13,786 bases of DNA, from positions 1 to 13,786 of the forward strand of contig CABUAH010000052.1 of assembly GCA_902489475.1 (NCBI GenBank), written 5' to 3'. The position numbers and the translations under genes were made by a program. Each line of letters opens with the position of its first letter. Positions within the stretch are counted from its first letter, which is position 1. This DNA is from an uncultured Oscillospiraceae bacterium (GTDB lineage Bacteria; Bacillota; Clostridia; Oscillospirales; Ruminococcaceae). Positions 7,556 through 13,786 of this stretch are shown here, piece by piece. The notes under the pieces were generated by a model. That model did not search any database. It was not told the origin of the DNA and saw only the letters and a list, made by a program, of their open reading frames with translations.

Positions 7556-7771
7556 ATGGTAGAAAACACTGACAACTTATTGACACGTTTGAAAAACGGC
7601 GAAAAAGTTTTATGTGAAGAATGTAAAAAGGGTTACTTAATTCCGTTTAATACTACACCGGACAAAGCACATTCTTTTATTTGTAGTAACGAAAATTGTG
7701 ATATGTTTGTAAGAACAATACCCATTATCCCCGGAATGGACGAAATTTTGTTCGGAGATTTAGAAAAATAA
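7556..7771 (+). CDS. Small zinc-ribbon protein, function unknown
   Basis: Not recognised beyond its fold. The 71-residue protein has CEEC at 20-23 and CSNENC at 43-48, a CxxC...CxxxxC pattern that would bind one zinc ion. A charged N-terminal helix precedes it (LLTRLKNGEK), and an acidic tail follows (MDEILFGDLEK). There are no membrane helices and no signal peptide. The ATG at 7556 is chosen over an in-frame TTG at 7550 because a strong AAAGGAGG (7540-7547) lies eight bases before it. It has its own promoter and a clear terminator, so it is a single-gene unit, divergent from the XRE-zinc ribbon gene. Confidence 0.8.
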   Translation: MVENTDNLLTRLKNGEKVLCEECKKGYLIPFNTTPDKAHSFICSNENCDMFVRTIPIIPGMDEILFGDLEK

Positions 7772-7796
7772 ATTTTAATGAAAATAACAAGCTTTA

Positions 7797-7826
7797 AGCA
7801 CTTCGATTTATCGGAGTGCTATTTTT
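7797..7826 (+). terminator. Rho-independent terminator of the small zinc-ribbon gene
   Basis: AGCACTTCGA (7797-7806) and TCGGAGTGCT (7811-7820) form a ten-pair stem with one G-U pair and a TTTA loop, followed by ATTTTT. Confidence 0.85.
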
Positions 7827-7920
7827 ATGCCTAAATTTTAGGGAAAAATTTTATGAAATATTCATACGGCAGAAATGTTGAAGCACAAATTAAAAATGTA
7901 CTCAAAGCCCATATAGCCAC

Positions 7921-7961
7921 AAAAAAATCAAGAGCAACTAATCATTTGATTCGTTGCTCTT
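7921..7961 (-). terminator. Terminator of the NSS transporter gene, possibly bidirectional
   Basis: AAGAGCAAC (7930-7938) and GTTGCTCTT (7953-7961) are perfect arms. Inner AATCA/TGATT pairing is also possible. On the minus strand the stem is followed by GATTTTTTT. On the plus strand it is followed by ATTGTTTTAT. It lies just past the transporter stop codon. Confidence 0.8.
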
Positions 7962-7995
7962 ATTGTTTTATACATTCTTAAATATTATATTTTTC

Positions 7996-9351
7996 TTAAA
8001 GGGAGATAAACAGCGAGGATAACAATATGATAACCATACAAATAGGACAAATGTATTTTATCATTACACGGTAAAGCGTTTTTGATTTGAATTTTGCATT
8101 AAGCTCTATTTCATCCTCAATGTATTTTGATTTAACAACAAAACCAACAAGTACGCACGTCATAAGTGCAACAACTGGCATCATTATATTGTTGCTTATA
8201 TAATCAAAGAAATCAAGCATCTGCATTTTAAAGAGCGTGAAGTCTGACCAGATACTATAACCAAAAATAGAAACCATACCCAAAAGGAATGAAAATACTA
8301 TTACCATAAGACAGCTTGTAACTCTTTTTAGCTTAAAACGCTCGCATATTATAGACACAACGGTTTCCATTAATGAAATAGATGACGTAAGTGCCGCCAG
8401 TGCAACAAGAACAAAAAATACAGCACCTACAATCTGTCCGCCTGTCATAGAATCAAAGACATTCGGAAGTGTTACAAACATAAGCTTAGGTCCGGCATTA
8501 AGTGCGCTCCTGTCGCCACCTGAAAAAACAAATACAGCCGGAACAATTATCAAGCCTGCAAGAAAAGCTACCAGCGTATCAAATATTTCAATTTGTCTTA
8601 CTGATTTCTCAATATTATCCTTTTTACGCATATATGAACCGTATGTAATCATAATTCCCATAGCAAGGGACATGGAATAGAAAAGCTGACCCATTGCAGC
8701 TATTACTGTTTTAATTGAAAACTCAGACAGATCCGGCTTTACATAATAAATCAAACCGTCAATTGCTCCCGGAAGAGTAAGTGTATAAATTCCGATACCC
8801 ACAATCAACAACAACAGTACAGGCATGAGTATTTTGCTGACTTTTTCTATGCCCTTTTCAACTCCAAGCATTACTACAACCGCAGTAAGTGCAATAAAAA
8901 TAACAAAGAAAACCATCGGTGCAATAGGACTGCTTATAAACTCAGAAAAGTAATCACCGTTGCCGGCAGTTGTTTTTCCTGCTCCAACAGCAAATTCTGT
9001 CAAATACTTTAAAACCCAACCTCCGATGACGCAGTAATATGGAAGTATTACAACAGGAATTGCTGCCGCAAGCCATCCAAGCGGAGCAAAATGCCTGTTC
9101 ATATCAGAATATGCACCTATTACGCTTTTGCCTGTTTTTCTACCGATTGCAATTTCAGTTATCATTAATGCAAAACCAAAAGTAACGGCAAGTATTAAAT
9201 ATACTAGTAAAAACATTCCTCCGCCGTATTTTGCTGCCAAATAAGGAAAACGCCATATATTTCCAAGACCTACTGCAGAACCGGCAGCTGCTAAAATAAA
9301 TCCCAGCCTTGATCCAAATCCGCTTTTAACCGTATTAGTTTTGTTGCTCAT
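7996..9351 (-). CDS. NSS/SNF-family sodium-dependent transporter
   Basis: Na+-coupled symporter of the neurotransmitter:sodium symporter family. Bacterial members such as MhsT and TnaT carry amino acids. At 451 residues it matches the shorter bacterial type, often with 11 membrane helices. The family signature GSAVGLGNIWRFPYLAAKYGG covers residues 24-44 and includes the unwound TM1 segment GLGN and the Na+-site Asn31. The TM6 core FYSMSLAMG (224-232) and the TM8 stretch TSSISLMET (322-330) are also present. The substrate cannot be told from sequence alone, though an amino acid is most likely. The ATG at 9351 has AAAGGA eleven bases upstream. The leader contains GACAAA/TTTGTC arms (9380-9385, 9394-9399) that could fold. 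It is a single-gene unit with its own promoter and terminator. Confidence 0.93.
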   Translation of the reverse strand: MSNKTNTVKSGFGSRLGFILAAAGSAVGLGNIWRFPYLAAKYGGGMFLLVYLILAVTFGFALMITEIAIGRKTGKSVIGAYSDMNRHFAPLGWLAAAIPVVILPYYCVIGGWVLKYLTEFAVGAGKTTAGNGDYFSEFISSPIAPMVFFVIFIALTAVVVMLGVEKGIEKVSKILMPVLLLLIVGIGIYTLTLPGAIDGLIYYVKPDLSEFSIKTVIAAMGQLFYSMSLAMGIMITYGSYMRKKDNIEKSVRQIEIFDTLVAFLAGLIIVPAVFVFSGGDRSALNAGPKLMFVTLPNVFDSMTGGQIVGAVFFVLVALAALTSSISLMETVVSIICERFKLKRVTSCLMVIVFSFLLGMVSIFGYSIWSDFTLFKMQMLDFFDYISNNIMMPVVALMTCVLVGFVVKSKYIEDEIELNAKFKSKTLYRVMIKYICPICMVIILLSSLFISL

Positions 9352-9432
9352 TTAAGAATAATTCCTTTCTTCGGGCACAGACAAAGCTGTTCTTTTGTCC
9401 GCCTTTATTTGAATTTAACATGATTACTATTT

Positions 9433-9461
9433 ATTGTACTATATTTTCTCAAAAACGTCAA
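9433..9461 (-). promoter_or_regulatory. Promoter of the NSS transporter gene
   Basis: On the minus strand, TTGACG (9456-9461) and TACAAT (9433-9438) are separated by 17 bp. The leader to the ATG is about 75 nt. Confidence 0.75.
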
Positions 9462-9701
9462 GAAAACAAGTTTTTATACCATGAAAACTAATTTTTACCA
9501 ATTACTTACAAAACAAGGTTGAGTTTGAGCAACAATAAGCATAATTTTCGTCTTATAAACAATTTCGCCATTGTCGCAGTAATAAATGTGTTCTGTGAGG
9601 AGACGATTTTCTTTATGGTTTTAGGTATAACTCTATAATGTATTTTGTATTGAATAGTAAAAAAATTTCAACGAAAGTGTCAACATATTAATTTCTAAAT
9701 C

Positions 9702-9730
9702 TTGACATTTGACGTATTATGTCGTATTAT
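9702..9730 (+). promoter_or_regulatory. Orphan promoter in gene-poor region
   Basis: TTGACA (9702-9707) and TATTAT (9725-9730) have a 17-bp spacer. The spacer and -10 box contain CGTATTAT twice, ten bases apart (9713-9720 and 9723-9730). No gene with a ribosome binding site starts within 350 bases downstream. The transcript would be either a small RNA or a long leader of the lipoprotein gene at 10113. Confidence 0.6.
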
Positions 9731-9941
9731 TAAGTTAGATTGTAATACTGTTTGATGTATATTGAACGCTTTGGTCACTATATATTTGCCACTTTGCTCT
9801 GTAATAATTGGAATTTGATAAACCCACACAGGGAAACAGCGAAGATTTGTGACGAATCACATTCATCAAAAGAAAACAGAGCTGAAAGAATGACGATTCC
9901 ATATGAAAGGAACAAATTTTCATCAAGCAATATATAAGCAA
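9731..9941 (+). other. Stretch with no convincing gene, possibly transcribed
   Basis: The only open frame here (TTG at 9752 or ATG at 9755, to 9937) has no ribosome binding site and no recognisable protein. A small hairpin, TGTGA-CGAA-TCACA, lies at about 9849-9862, and a CCC/GGG pair at about 9825-9835. No tRNA, SRP RNA, 6S RNA or riboswitch family was recognised. The wider gap 9352-10112 otherwise contains the NSS promoter, the orphan promoter and the hairpins listed separately. Confidence 0.35.
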
Positions 9942-9975
9942 AAATCCTCGTTGAATAAAAACTCAACAAGGATTT
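9936..9975 (-). terminator. Strong hairpin with T-tract on the minus strand
   Basis: AAATCCTCGTTGA (9942-9954) and TCAACAAGGATTT (9963-9975) pair over 13 positions with one mismatch and an eight-base loop. On the minus strand the stem ends in ATTTTTGCTT, typical of a terminator. On the plus strand only TTTAAAAC follows. No minus-strand gene lies to the right that it would end. Confidence 0.5.
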
Positions 9976-9981
9976 AAAACA

Positions 9982-10009
9982 ACTTTTGTCAGGATCGAGT
10001 GACAAAAGT
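9982..10009. repeat. Perfect 10-bp inverted repeat (hairpin)
   Basis: ACTTTTGTCA (9982-9991) and TGACAAAAGT (10000-10009) pair perfectly around the loop GGATCGAG. It lies seven bases after the previous hairpin. On the minus strand it is followed by TGTTTTAAA; on the plus strand, by A-rich sequence. Confidence 0.6.
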
Positions 10010-10061
10010 AAAACAAAAAACATAAGAGAGTTTTCTCCATATTTCTACAAAAATATTATAT

Positions 10062-10096
10062 GACATTTTTTTGCCTATATTATGTCGAAAAATGTC
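10062..10096. repeat. 9-bp inverted repeat before the lipoprotein RBS
   Basis: GACATTTTT (10062-10070) and AAAAATGTC (10088-10096) are perfect arms around 17 bases that contain TATATTAT. The right arm ends four bases before the GGAGG ribosome binding site. ATGTCG also repeats ten bases apart (10082-10087, 10092-10097). It could be an operator or an RNA hairpin near the ribosome binding site. Confidence 0.45.
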
Positions 10097-10112
10097 GGTT
10101 GGAGGAAACTTT

Positions 10113-10562
10113 ATGAAAAAATTATTAGCAATCGTTTTATCTGCTGTATGTTTGCTGTCATTTAGTGCGTGTGACAATGATAACATCAGCTCGAAGATTA
10201 GTGCAACAACATCTTTGATTACAACAACTACTACAACTGAGCCGACTTCTACAACTATAACCGAGCCGACCACAACTACGACAAAGAAAACAACGACTAC
10301 CACAAAAAAGAAAACAACTACAACAAAGAAAAAAACTACTACAACAACTACAACTACCACAACAAAATCGACCACAACCACCACTACCACTACAACGGCA
10401 ACTAAAGTGATCGGAATATCCTACTTAATGAATCCCAACAGTATGATTGTACATAGAGAATCTTGCCCTACAGTAAAGAAACCGGAAAATTACTATGAAA
10501 CTCATGATTTAAACTATGCTTTTAATTGCGGATACAGAGCTTGCAAGGTATGCAAGCCGTAA
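10113..10562 (+). CDS. Thr-rich lipoprotein with Ada-like Cys-rich C-terminal domain
   Basis: Predicted surface lipoprotein of 149 residues. The signal peptide MKKLLAIVLSAVCLLSFSAC ends in a lipobox-like FSAC, so Cys20 would be lipidated. Residues 32-97 are almost all Thr, broken by EPT units and KKT/KKKT clusters, a mucin-like stretched linker that may carry O-glycans. Residues 102-149 contain an H-x-x-x-C start (H114, C118) and GYRACKVCKP (140-149, C144 and C147). This resembles the small Ada-type metal-binding domain often found at the C-termini of secreted Firmicute proteins. The ATG at 10113 has GGAGG seven bases upstream; the longer TTG frame from 10071 lacks one. It is the first gene of the zinc-ribbon membrane operon, 34 bases before the next gene. 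The function is unknown. Confidence 0.82.
   Translation: MKKLLAIVLSAVCLLSFSACDNDNISSKISATTSLITTTTTTEPTSTTITEPTTTTTKKTTTTTKKKTTTTKKKTTTTTTTTTTKSTTTTTTTTTATKVIGISYLMNPNSMIVHRESCPTVKKPENYYETHDLNYAFNCGYRACKVCKP
10206..10403 (+). repeat. ACN/AAA low-complexity tract coding poly-Thr linker
   Basis: About 200 bases of ACA, ACT, ACC and ACG codons broken by AAG/AAA and GAG-CCG. All four Thr codons are mixed, so the tract is kept as protein rather than as a simple trinucleotide expansion. It also creates a false Val-rich open frame on the minus strand. Confidence 0.85.
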
Positions 10563-10596
10563 TATATCAGACAAAAAATAATAGGGGGAGCAAAAA

Positions 10597-11652
10597 ATGA
10601 CTACACAAGATTACAGACAAATAGTTCCTTTGAAATGGTACAAATTTATAATTTATTTCCAGCTGTTTGCCGGAGGAGTTATAAATATAATATCTGCATT
10701 TAATTATTTGTCCGGAAATTCTTACGGTATTAACACCGAAAAGATATATTCCGTTTATCAAGGACTTGACTTACTGGATAAGATCTGGGGATTTTTATCG
10801 GTAATAATGGGAGTGTATTGTTTTAAGGTGCGTCAGGATCTGGCAAAATTTAAAACTAACGGACCCAAAAACTATTTGAATATTCTTCGTATAAATTGCT
10901 ACGGTTCGCTTATATATAAATTACTTGTTTTAATAACGCTTTATTCATATTGGGATCCAACGACTCGCGCATCATCGTTGCTCTCATACGTTATTTCTTT
11001 TGCCATAGGGTTGATATTCATCAGTTTAAATAAAACGTATTTTGGCAAGCGACAATTCTTATTTACTGAGGAAACAAATCCCGGTATAAATAAATCGGAA
11101 TCAAAAGAATATGATACATTCAAATATGTAGAAGTAAATGAAAGTACAACAGGTACTACACCCGACGCCCGGGAAGTCAAAATATTTTGCCCTAATTGTA
11201 ATAAAGATTTGACTAATGACGTTGCAGCTAATAAAAACTTAATGTTTTGTCCGTATTGTGACTGTCCGAGATACTCAAATTCCAATCTGGCAGAAGAACC
11301 TCATCAGACAGAAGATACTTATTTGGCAGAAGAAACTCACAAACAAGCAGACGAAATAACAATTCAAAGCGATGAATGGACTTGTATAAACTGCGGTGAA
11401 GCAAATCCTCTAACAGCAAAATTCTGTAAGGGCTGCGGAACATGGAAAGGCACTATAAATCAGCCGGTAATCGGAGATGAGCAGATTTCTCACAATGAAC
11501 AAGCAAAAGAGGACGAACATATCTCTCATACGGAAGAAGAAATTATACAATCAGAGCATAAAACAAAGTATTGTTTTAAATGCGGATTTGAATTAAAAGG
11601 TGACGCAAAGTTTTGTATTATGTGCGGAGAAAGGCAGCCGGAAATAAAATAG
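10597..11652 (+). CDS. Membrane protein with three C-terminal zinc ribbons
   Basis: Not recognised as a named family. The 351-residue protein has four predicted membrane helices (about 15-37, 60-77, 103-119 and 127-145), then a long polar, cytosolic region with three Cys4 modules. These are CPNC/CPYC (198, 201, 218, 221), CINCG/CKGCG (263, 266, 277, 280, in a RanBP2-like W-x-C-x-x-C setting) and CFKCG/CIMCG (326, 329, 340, 343, the common bacterial zinc_ribbon type). Acidic, His-containing linkers (EEPHQTED, EQISHNEQ, EHISHTEE) join them. The ATG follows a GGGGGAG ribosome binding site eight bases upstream. The last two ribbons are nearly repeated in the next gene. Confidence 0.85.
   Translation: MTTQDYRQIVPLKWYKFIIYFQLFAGGVINIISAFNYLSGNSYGINTEKIYSVYQGLDLLDKIWGFLSVIMGVYCFKVRQDLAKFKTNGPKNYLNILRINCYGSLIYKLLVLITLYSYWDPTTRASSLLSYVISFAIGLIFISLNKTYFGKRQFLFTEETNPGINKSESKEYDTFKYVEVNESTTGTTPDAREVKIFCPNCNKDLTNDVAANKNLMFCPYCDCPRYSNSNLAEEPHQTEDTYLAEETHKQADEITIQSDEWTCINCGEANPLTAKFCKGCGTWKGTINQPVIGDEQISHNEQAKEDEHISHTEEEIIQSEHKTKYCFKCGFELKGDAKFCIMCGERQPEIK
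11377..11641 (+). repeat. Zinc-ribbon cassette, copy 1
   Basis: Encodes two Cys4 ribbons from W-x-C-x-x-C to GERQP. It is repeated at 12282-12510. The final 72 bases (11570-11641) differ from copy 2 (12439-12510) at only three positions. The linker here is 12 codons longer. Confidence 0.85.
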
Positions 11653-11666
11653 ATGAGGAAATAGAA

Positions 11667-13244
11667 ATGAATGCAGTAAATAAAACATTAAAAGAGATCG
11701 AAAAAAACGGAAAAATCAACACTGAAGAAGAACTTAATTTATTAAAAACAAAAAAAGCAATTAGCAAATGTGAAACTATATTTATAATTTTTAGCATTGC
11801 ATTATATATTTTAACCTTCATTACTAACAGCATACCACTTGTTATGTTTTTACTAGCTTTATCTACGCCATTCATTGCACATATAATAGCTAATGAAAAA
11901 TCAAAGAAGGAAATATTGGAAATCAAAATTCAAATATACTATTATATGTCATTTATATGGAAATTTTATGTGATCATATTTGTATTGTTATTTTCTGTTT
12001 TGGCAATTTATGCGATTGTGCAAAATCATTTAATGTGGAGCAACGCACTGTTAACATATATACCGGCAATAATAGTTTTGTCTTTACCGATTTTCTTAGA
12101 CTCAAAATGGTGGAAATACCAGTATAGATCTGCCCTATTAAAAATCAGTCAAAATAACAAATTTAAGAAACCTCTCCCGGAAAGTACAAATAATAAATAT
12201 TTAAACGCACTTGCTGCTCAAAAAGAAAAGGTCAAACAACAAAATGCTGTAAGTATTGAAAAATCAACTATTAGCGACAAATGGATTTGTACAAACTGTG
12301 GGGAAATGAATCCTTTAACAGCAAAATTTTGCAAGGGCTGTGGAACCTGGAACGCAGCCATGAATCAACAAACAAAAGAAAACGAACAGATCTCTCATAC
12401 TGAAGAGAAATCTATACAAACAGAGCATAAAATAAAATATTGTTTTAAATGCGGATTTAAATTAAAAAGCGACGCAAAGTTTTGTATTATGTGCGGAGAA
12501 AGGCAGCCGGATATGAGCGATAACCTAAAAATTAATAATGCTGATGTGAACTCTTTAACTAATGCAGAAATCTCTAGTCAAAATTCATCTGAAGATTTAA
12601 TAGAACCGACTTCACAAACCAATAATTATAAGTTCGTGAAAAAAATCAAAAAGGAAGATTTAAACTTTATAGAAGCTGTTATTAATAGCTGTGATTTAAG
12701 CAGCGAAAATTTTAAGTTCGTAAAGAAATGCAGACGAAATTATGTTATATTGCTAATATTTCTTAATATTGTAACAGGTATTATAGTTGGTGGTTTTCTT
12801 TCTATTGTTTCAAAAGATATAAATTCAGGCAATAAACAAGTTGAATTTTTCAAAAGCATATTTTCACTTTTAGGTCCACTATTTTTATATATTAATTTAC
12901 GGATAAATCGTCAATACTTAAAAAAAATAATATCTGAAAAAGATGAAATTTTACAAATGCAAACATACTACTCTCTTCATTTCATGCCTAGATATTTTAT
13001 ATGTTTGTCGACAATTTTAGGTGTATTCTCAGTATTAATAGCAGTTTCACCAATTTTTAATTTAAACGGCGAGCATTTACCTATATTTTTATCAATTGTT
13101 GTCACCTTAATTTTTGTAGCCTTTTTTTCAATACCAATTTTGATTTATATATGGGATATAAAATATTATACCAGACAGTATGTAGGTATATTTTTAAACT
13201 CTGAAAAAAAAGCCGAAAAAATTATGCAGGAGGATAACATATGA
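11667..13244 (+). CDS. Eight-helix membrane protein with two central zinc ribbons
   Basis: Not recognised as a named family. The start is the ATG at 11667, with GAGGAA six bases upstream and 14 bases after the previous stop. The longer TTG frame from 11613 overlaps the upstream gene and is rejected. The 525 residues comprise four membrane helices (about 37-53, 57-75, 99-117 and 129-145) and a cytosolic stretch. Two Cys4 ribbons follow (208, 211, 222, 225 and 259, 262, 273, 276), then a polar linker and four more helices (about 359-381, 396-409, 443-463 and 471-497). The ribbon pair matches that of the previous gene. In the linker, YKFVKK and FKFVKK (321-326, 349-354) form a short internal repeat. 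The stop overlaps the next start as ATGA. Confidence 0.85.
   Translation: MNAVNKTLKEIEKNGKINTEEELNLLKTKKAISKCETIFIIFSIALYILTFITNSIPLVMFLLALSTPFIAHIIANEKSKKEILEIKIQIYYYMSFIWKFYVIIFVLLFSVLAIYAIVQNHLMWSNALLTYIPAIIVLSLPIFLDSKWWKYQYRSALLKISQNNKFKKPLPESTNNKYLNALAAQKEKVKQQNAVSIEKSTISDKWICTNCGEMNPLTAKFCKGCGTWNAAMNQQTKENEQISHTEEKSIQTEHKIKYCFKCGFKLKSDAKFCIMCGERQPDMSDNLKINNADVNSLTNAEISSQNSSEDLIEPTSQTNNYKFVKKIKKEDLNFIEAVINSCDLSSENFKFVKKCRRNYVILLIFLNIVTGIIVGGFLSIVSKDINSGNKQVEFFKSIFSLLGPLFLYINLRINRQYLKKIISEKDEILQMQTYYSLHFMPRYFICLSTILGVFSVLIAVSPIFNLNGEHLPIFLSIVVTLIFVAFFSIPILIYIWDIKYYTRQYVGIFLNSEKKAEKIMQEDNI
12282..12510 (+). repeat. Zinc-ribbon cassette, copy 2
   Basis: Partner of the cassette at 11377-11641. 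It is inserted between two membrane domains rather than at a C-terminus. Both ribbon modules and the ISHTEE linker are kept. Confidence 0.85.
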
Positions 13245-13786
13245 AACAATGTATAAAGTGCGGACAAGAACTTGAAGATTTTGCAGTTTTTTGCAGCGAA
13301 TGCGGAGAATCACAGCAAGTACATAATAACGATAGCAATCAACCTCAACCTGAAGAAATAAACAATAACGAAGAAGTTATACTCTGTGCAGATACTGTCG
13401 AAGCAAAAAAGGATAAGTTAGAGGAAGCTGAACAAAGCTGTGAAACGACTTCCGAGCAAATGGAAAATACAACTTATAAGAAGCATGATAAAGAAGCAAA
13501 ACAAAATTCCAATGATGCTTCTGTTAAAGAAAATATCAACCCTTTTAATTGGTCTGATAAACATAGTTGCCTAATTTGGTTTATCTTAGCAATTGCCGCT
13601 ATTATTGCAGTCGAAATTATCGGTGTATCTTCAAGATATAATGATAAGCTTTACTATGCATTGTCTGCATCTTACGTAATCATGGTAGTTGTTTCGATAA
13701 TCATTCTTTTGTATTTTATCAAAAGCGTTTTACAAGCTGTTTTTTCAAAGGAAACTGTTAAATATTTTTTGACAATTAATTTTTTG
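13241..13786 (+). CDS. Zinc-ribbon membrane protein, partial (runs off window)
   Basis: This gene is cut by the window edge after 182 codons without a stop. It begins with a Cys4 ribbon, MKQCIKCGQELEDFAVFCSECG (Cys 4, 7, 18, 21), the usual N-terminal zinc_ribbon of bacterial membrane proteins. A low-complexity, acidic and Asn/Gln-rich linker (about 25-100) follows, then two membrane helices (about 110-129 and 141-161). AGGAGG at 13228-13233 lies seven bases before the ATG. The ATGA overlap with the previous stop shows translational coupling. The ribbon is at the opposite end from that of the gene at 10597. The function is unknown. Confidence 0.85.
   Translation, partial: MKQCIKCGQELEDFAVFCSECGESQQVHNNDSNQPQPEEINNNEEVILCADTVEAKKDKLEEAEQSCETTSEQMENTTYKKHDKEAKQNSNDASVKENINPFNWSDKHSCLIWFILAIAAIIAVEIIGVSSRYNDKLYYALSASYVIMVVVSIIILLYFIKSVLQAVFSKETVKYFLTINFL

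Noticed and set aside
7480..7572. GTG-started 30-codon frame before the small zinc-ribbon gene
   Set aside because: Its codons contain the -10 box of the promoter, so it cannot be translated from that transcript, and it has no ribosome binding site.
7853..7981. 42-codon frame starting MKYSYGRNVEAQ
   Set aside because: It lies after the terminator of the upstream gene, runs through the next terminator hairpin and has only a poor AGGG upstream.
9752..9937. Plus-strand frame of about 60 codons after the orphan promoter
   Set aside because: There is no ribosome binding site before the TTG or ATG, and the protein composition resembles nothing known. It is kept only as a possible transcribed region.
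9936..10096. Hairpins as a short CRISPR-like array
   Set aside because: The inverted repeats differ in sequence and there are no regularly spaced direct repeats.
9352..10112. Possible mobile element in the gene-poor gap
   Set aside because: No transposase or integrase fragment, no terminal inverted repeats at matching ends and no target duplication could be seen.
9989..10390. Val-rich open frame on the minus strand
   Set aside because: It is the complement of the Thr codon tract of the lipoprotein gene, with no ribosome binding site and no meaningful protein.

Overview
The window looks like an AT-rich Clostridia-type Firmicute chromosome, most like the Ruminococcus/Oscillospirales group. 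The evidence is strong AGGAGG-type ribosome binding sites, sigma-A promoters of the TTGACA-17-TATAAT form, a KtrAB potassium system, a YfhO-family protein, a threonine-rich lipoprotein and many small zinc-ribbon proteins. Species cannot be named from this sequence. No rRNA, tRNA, CRISPR array, insertion sequence or phage gene was seen.

Left part (1-7340): ktrB and ktrA form a two-gene K+ uptake operon ending in a terminator. On the minus strand, a YfhO-family membrane glycosyltransferase-like gene is coupled (2 nt gap) to a membrane-anchored PIG-L/LmbE deacetylase. Together they suggest a cell-surface glycopolymer modification unit. A tRNA t6A dehydratase (tcdA) gene is divergent from yfhO, and both are driven by near-consensus promoters whose -35 boxes lie in one inverted repeat. 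tcdA converges on a minus-strand gene for a membrane-tethered XRE regulator with a C-terminal Cys4 zinc ribbon.

Middle (7340-10112): divergent from the XRE gene is a 71-residue zinc-ribbon protein with its own promoter and terminator. A minus-strand NSS-family sodium symporter follows. After it lies about 760 bp without a convincing gene. This stretch holds an orphan plus-strand promoter (9702-9730), two strong hairpins (9942-10009) and an inverted repeat next to the following gene.

Right part (10113-13786, running off the edge): four same-strand, closely spaced genes form an apparent operon. They encode a Thr-rich lipoprotein with an Ada-like C-terminal Cys domain and three proteins that combine membrane helices with double-Cys zinc ribbons. 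The second and third genes share a two-zinc-ribbon cassette that is almost identical at the DNA level, which points to recent duplication or gene conversion. I recognise no described function for this group, and it is the best candidate here for an undescribed system: envelope proteins built around cytosolic metal-binding ribbons.

Several obvious long reading frames begin at upstream TTG or ATG codons that do not fit the ribosome binding sites or promoters. Starts were moved for ktrA, yfhO, tcdA, the 71-residue protein, the lipoprotein and the second zinc-ribbon membrane protein.
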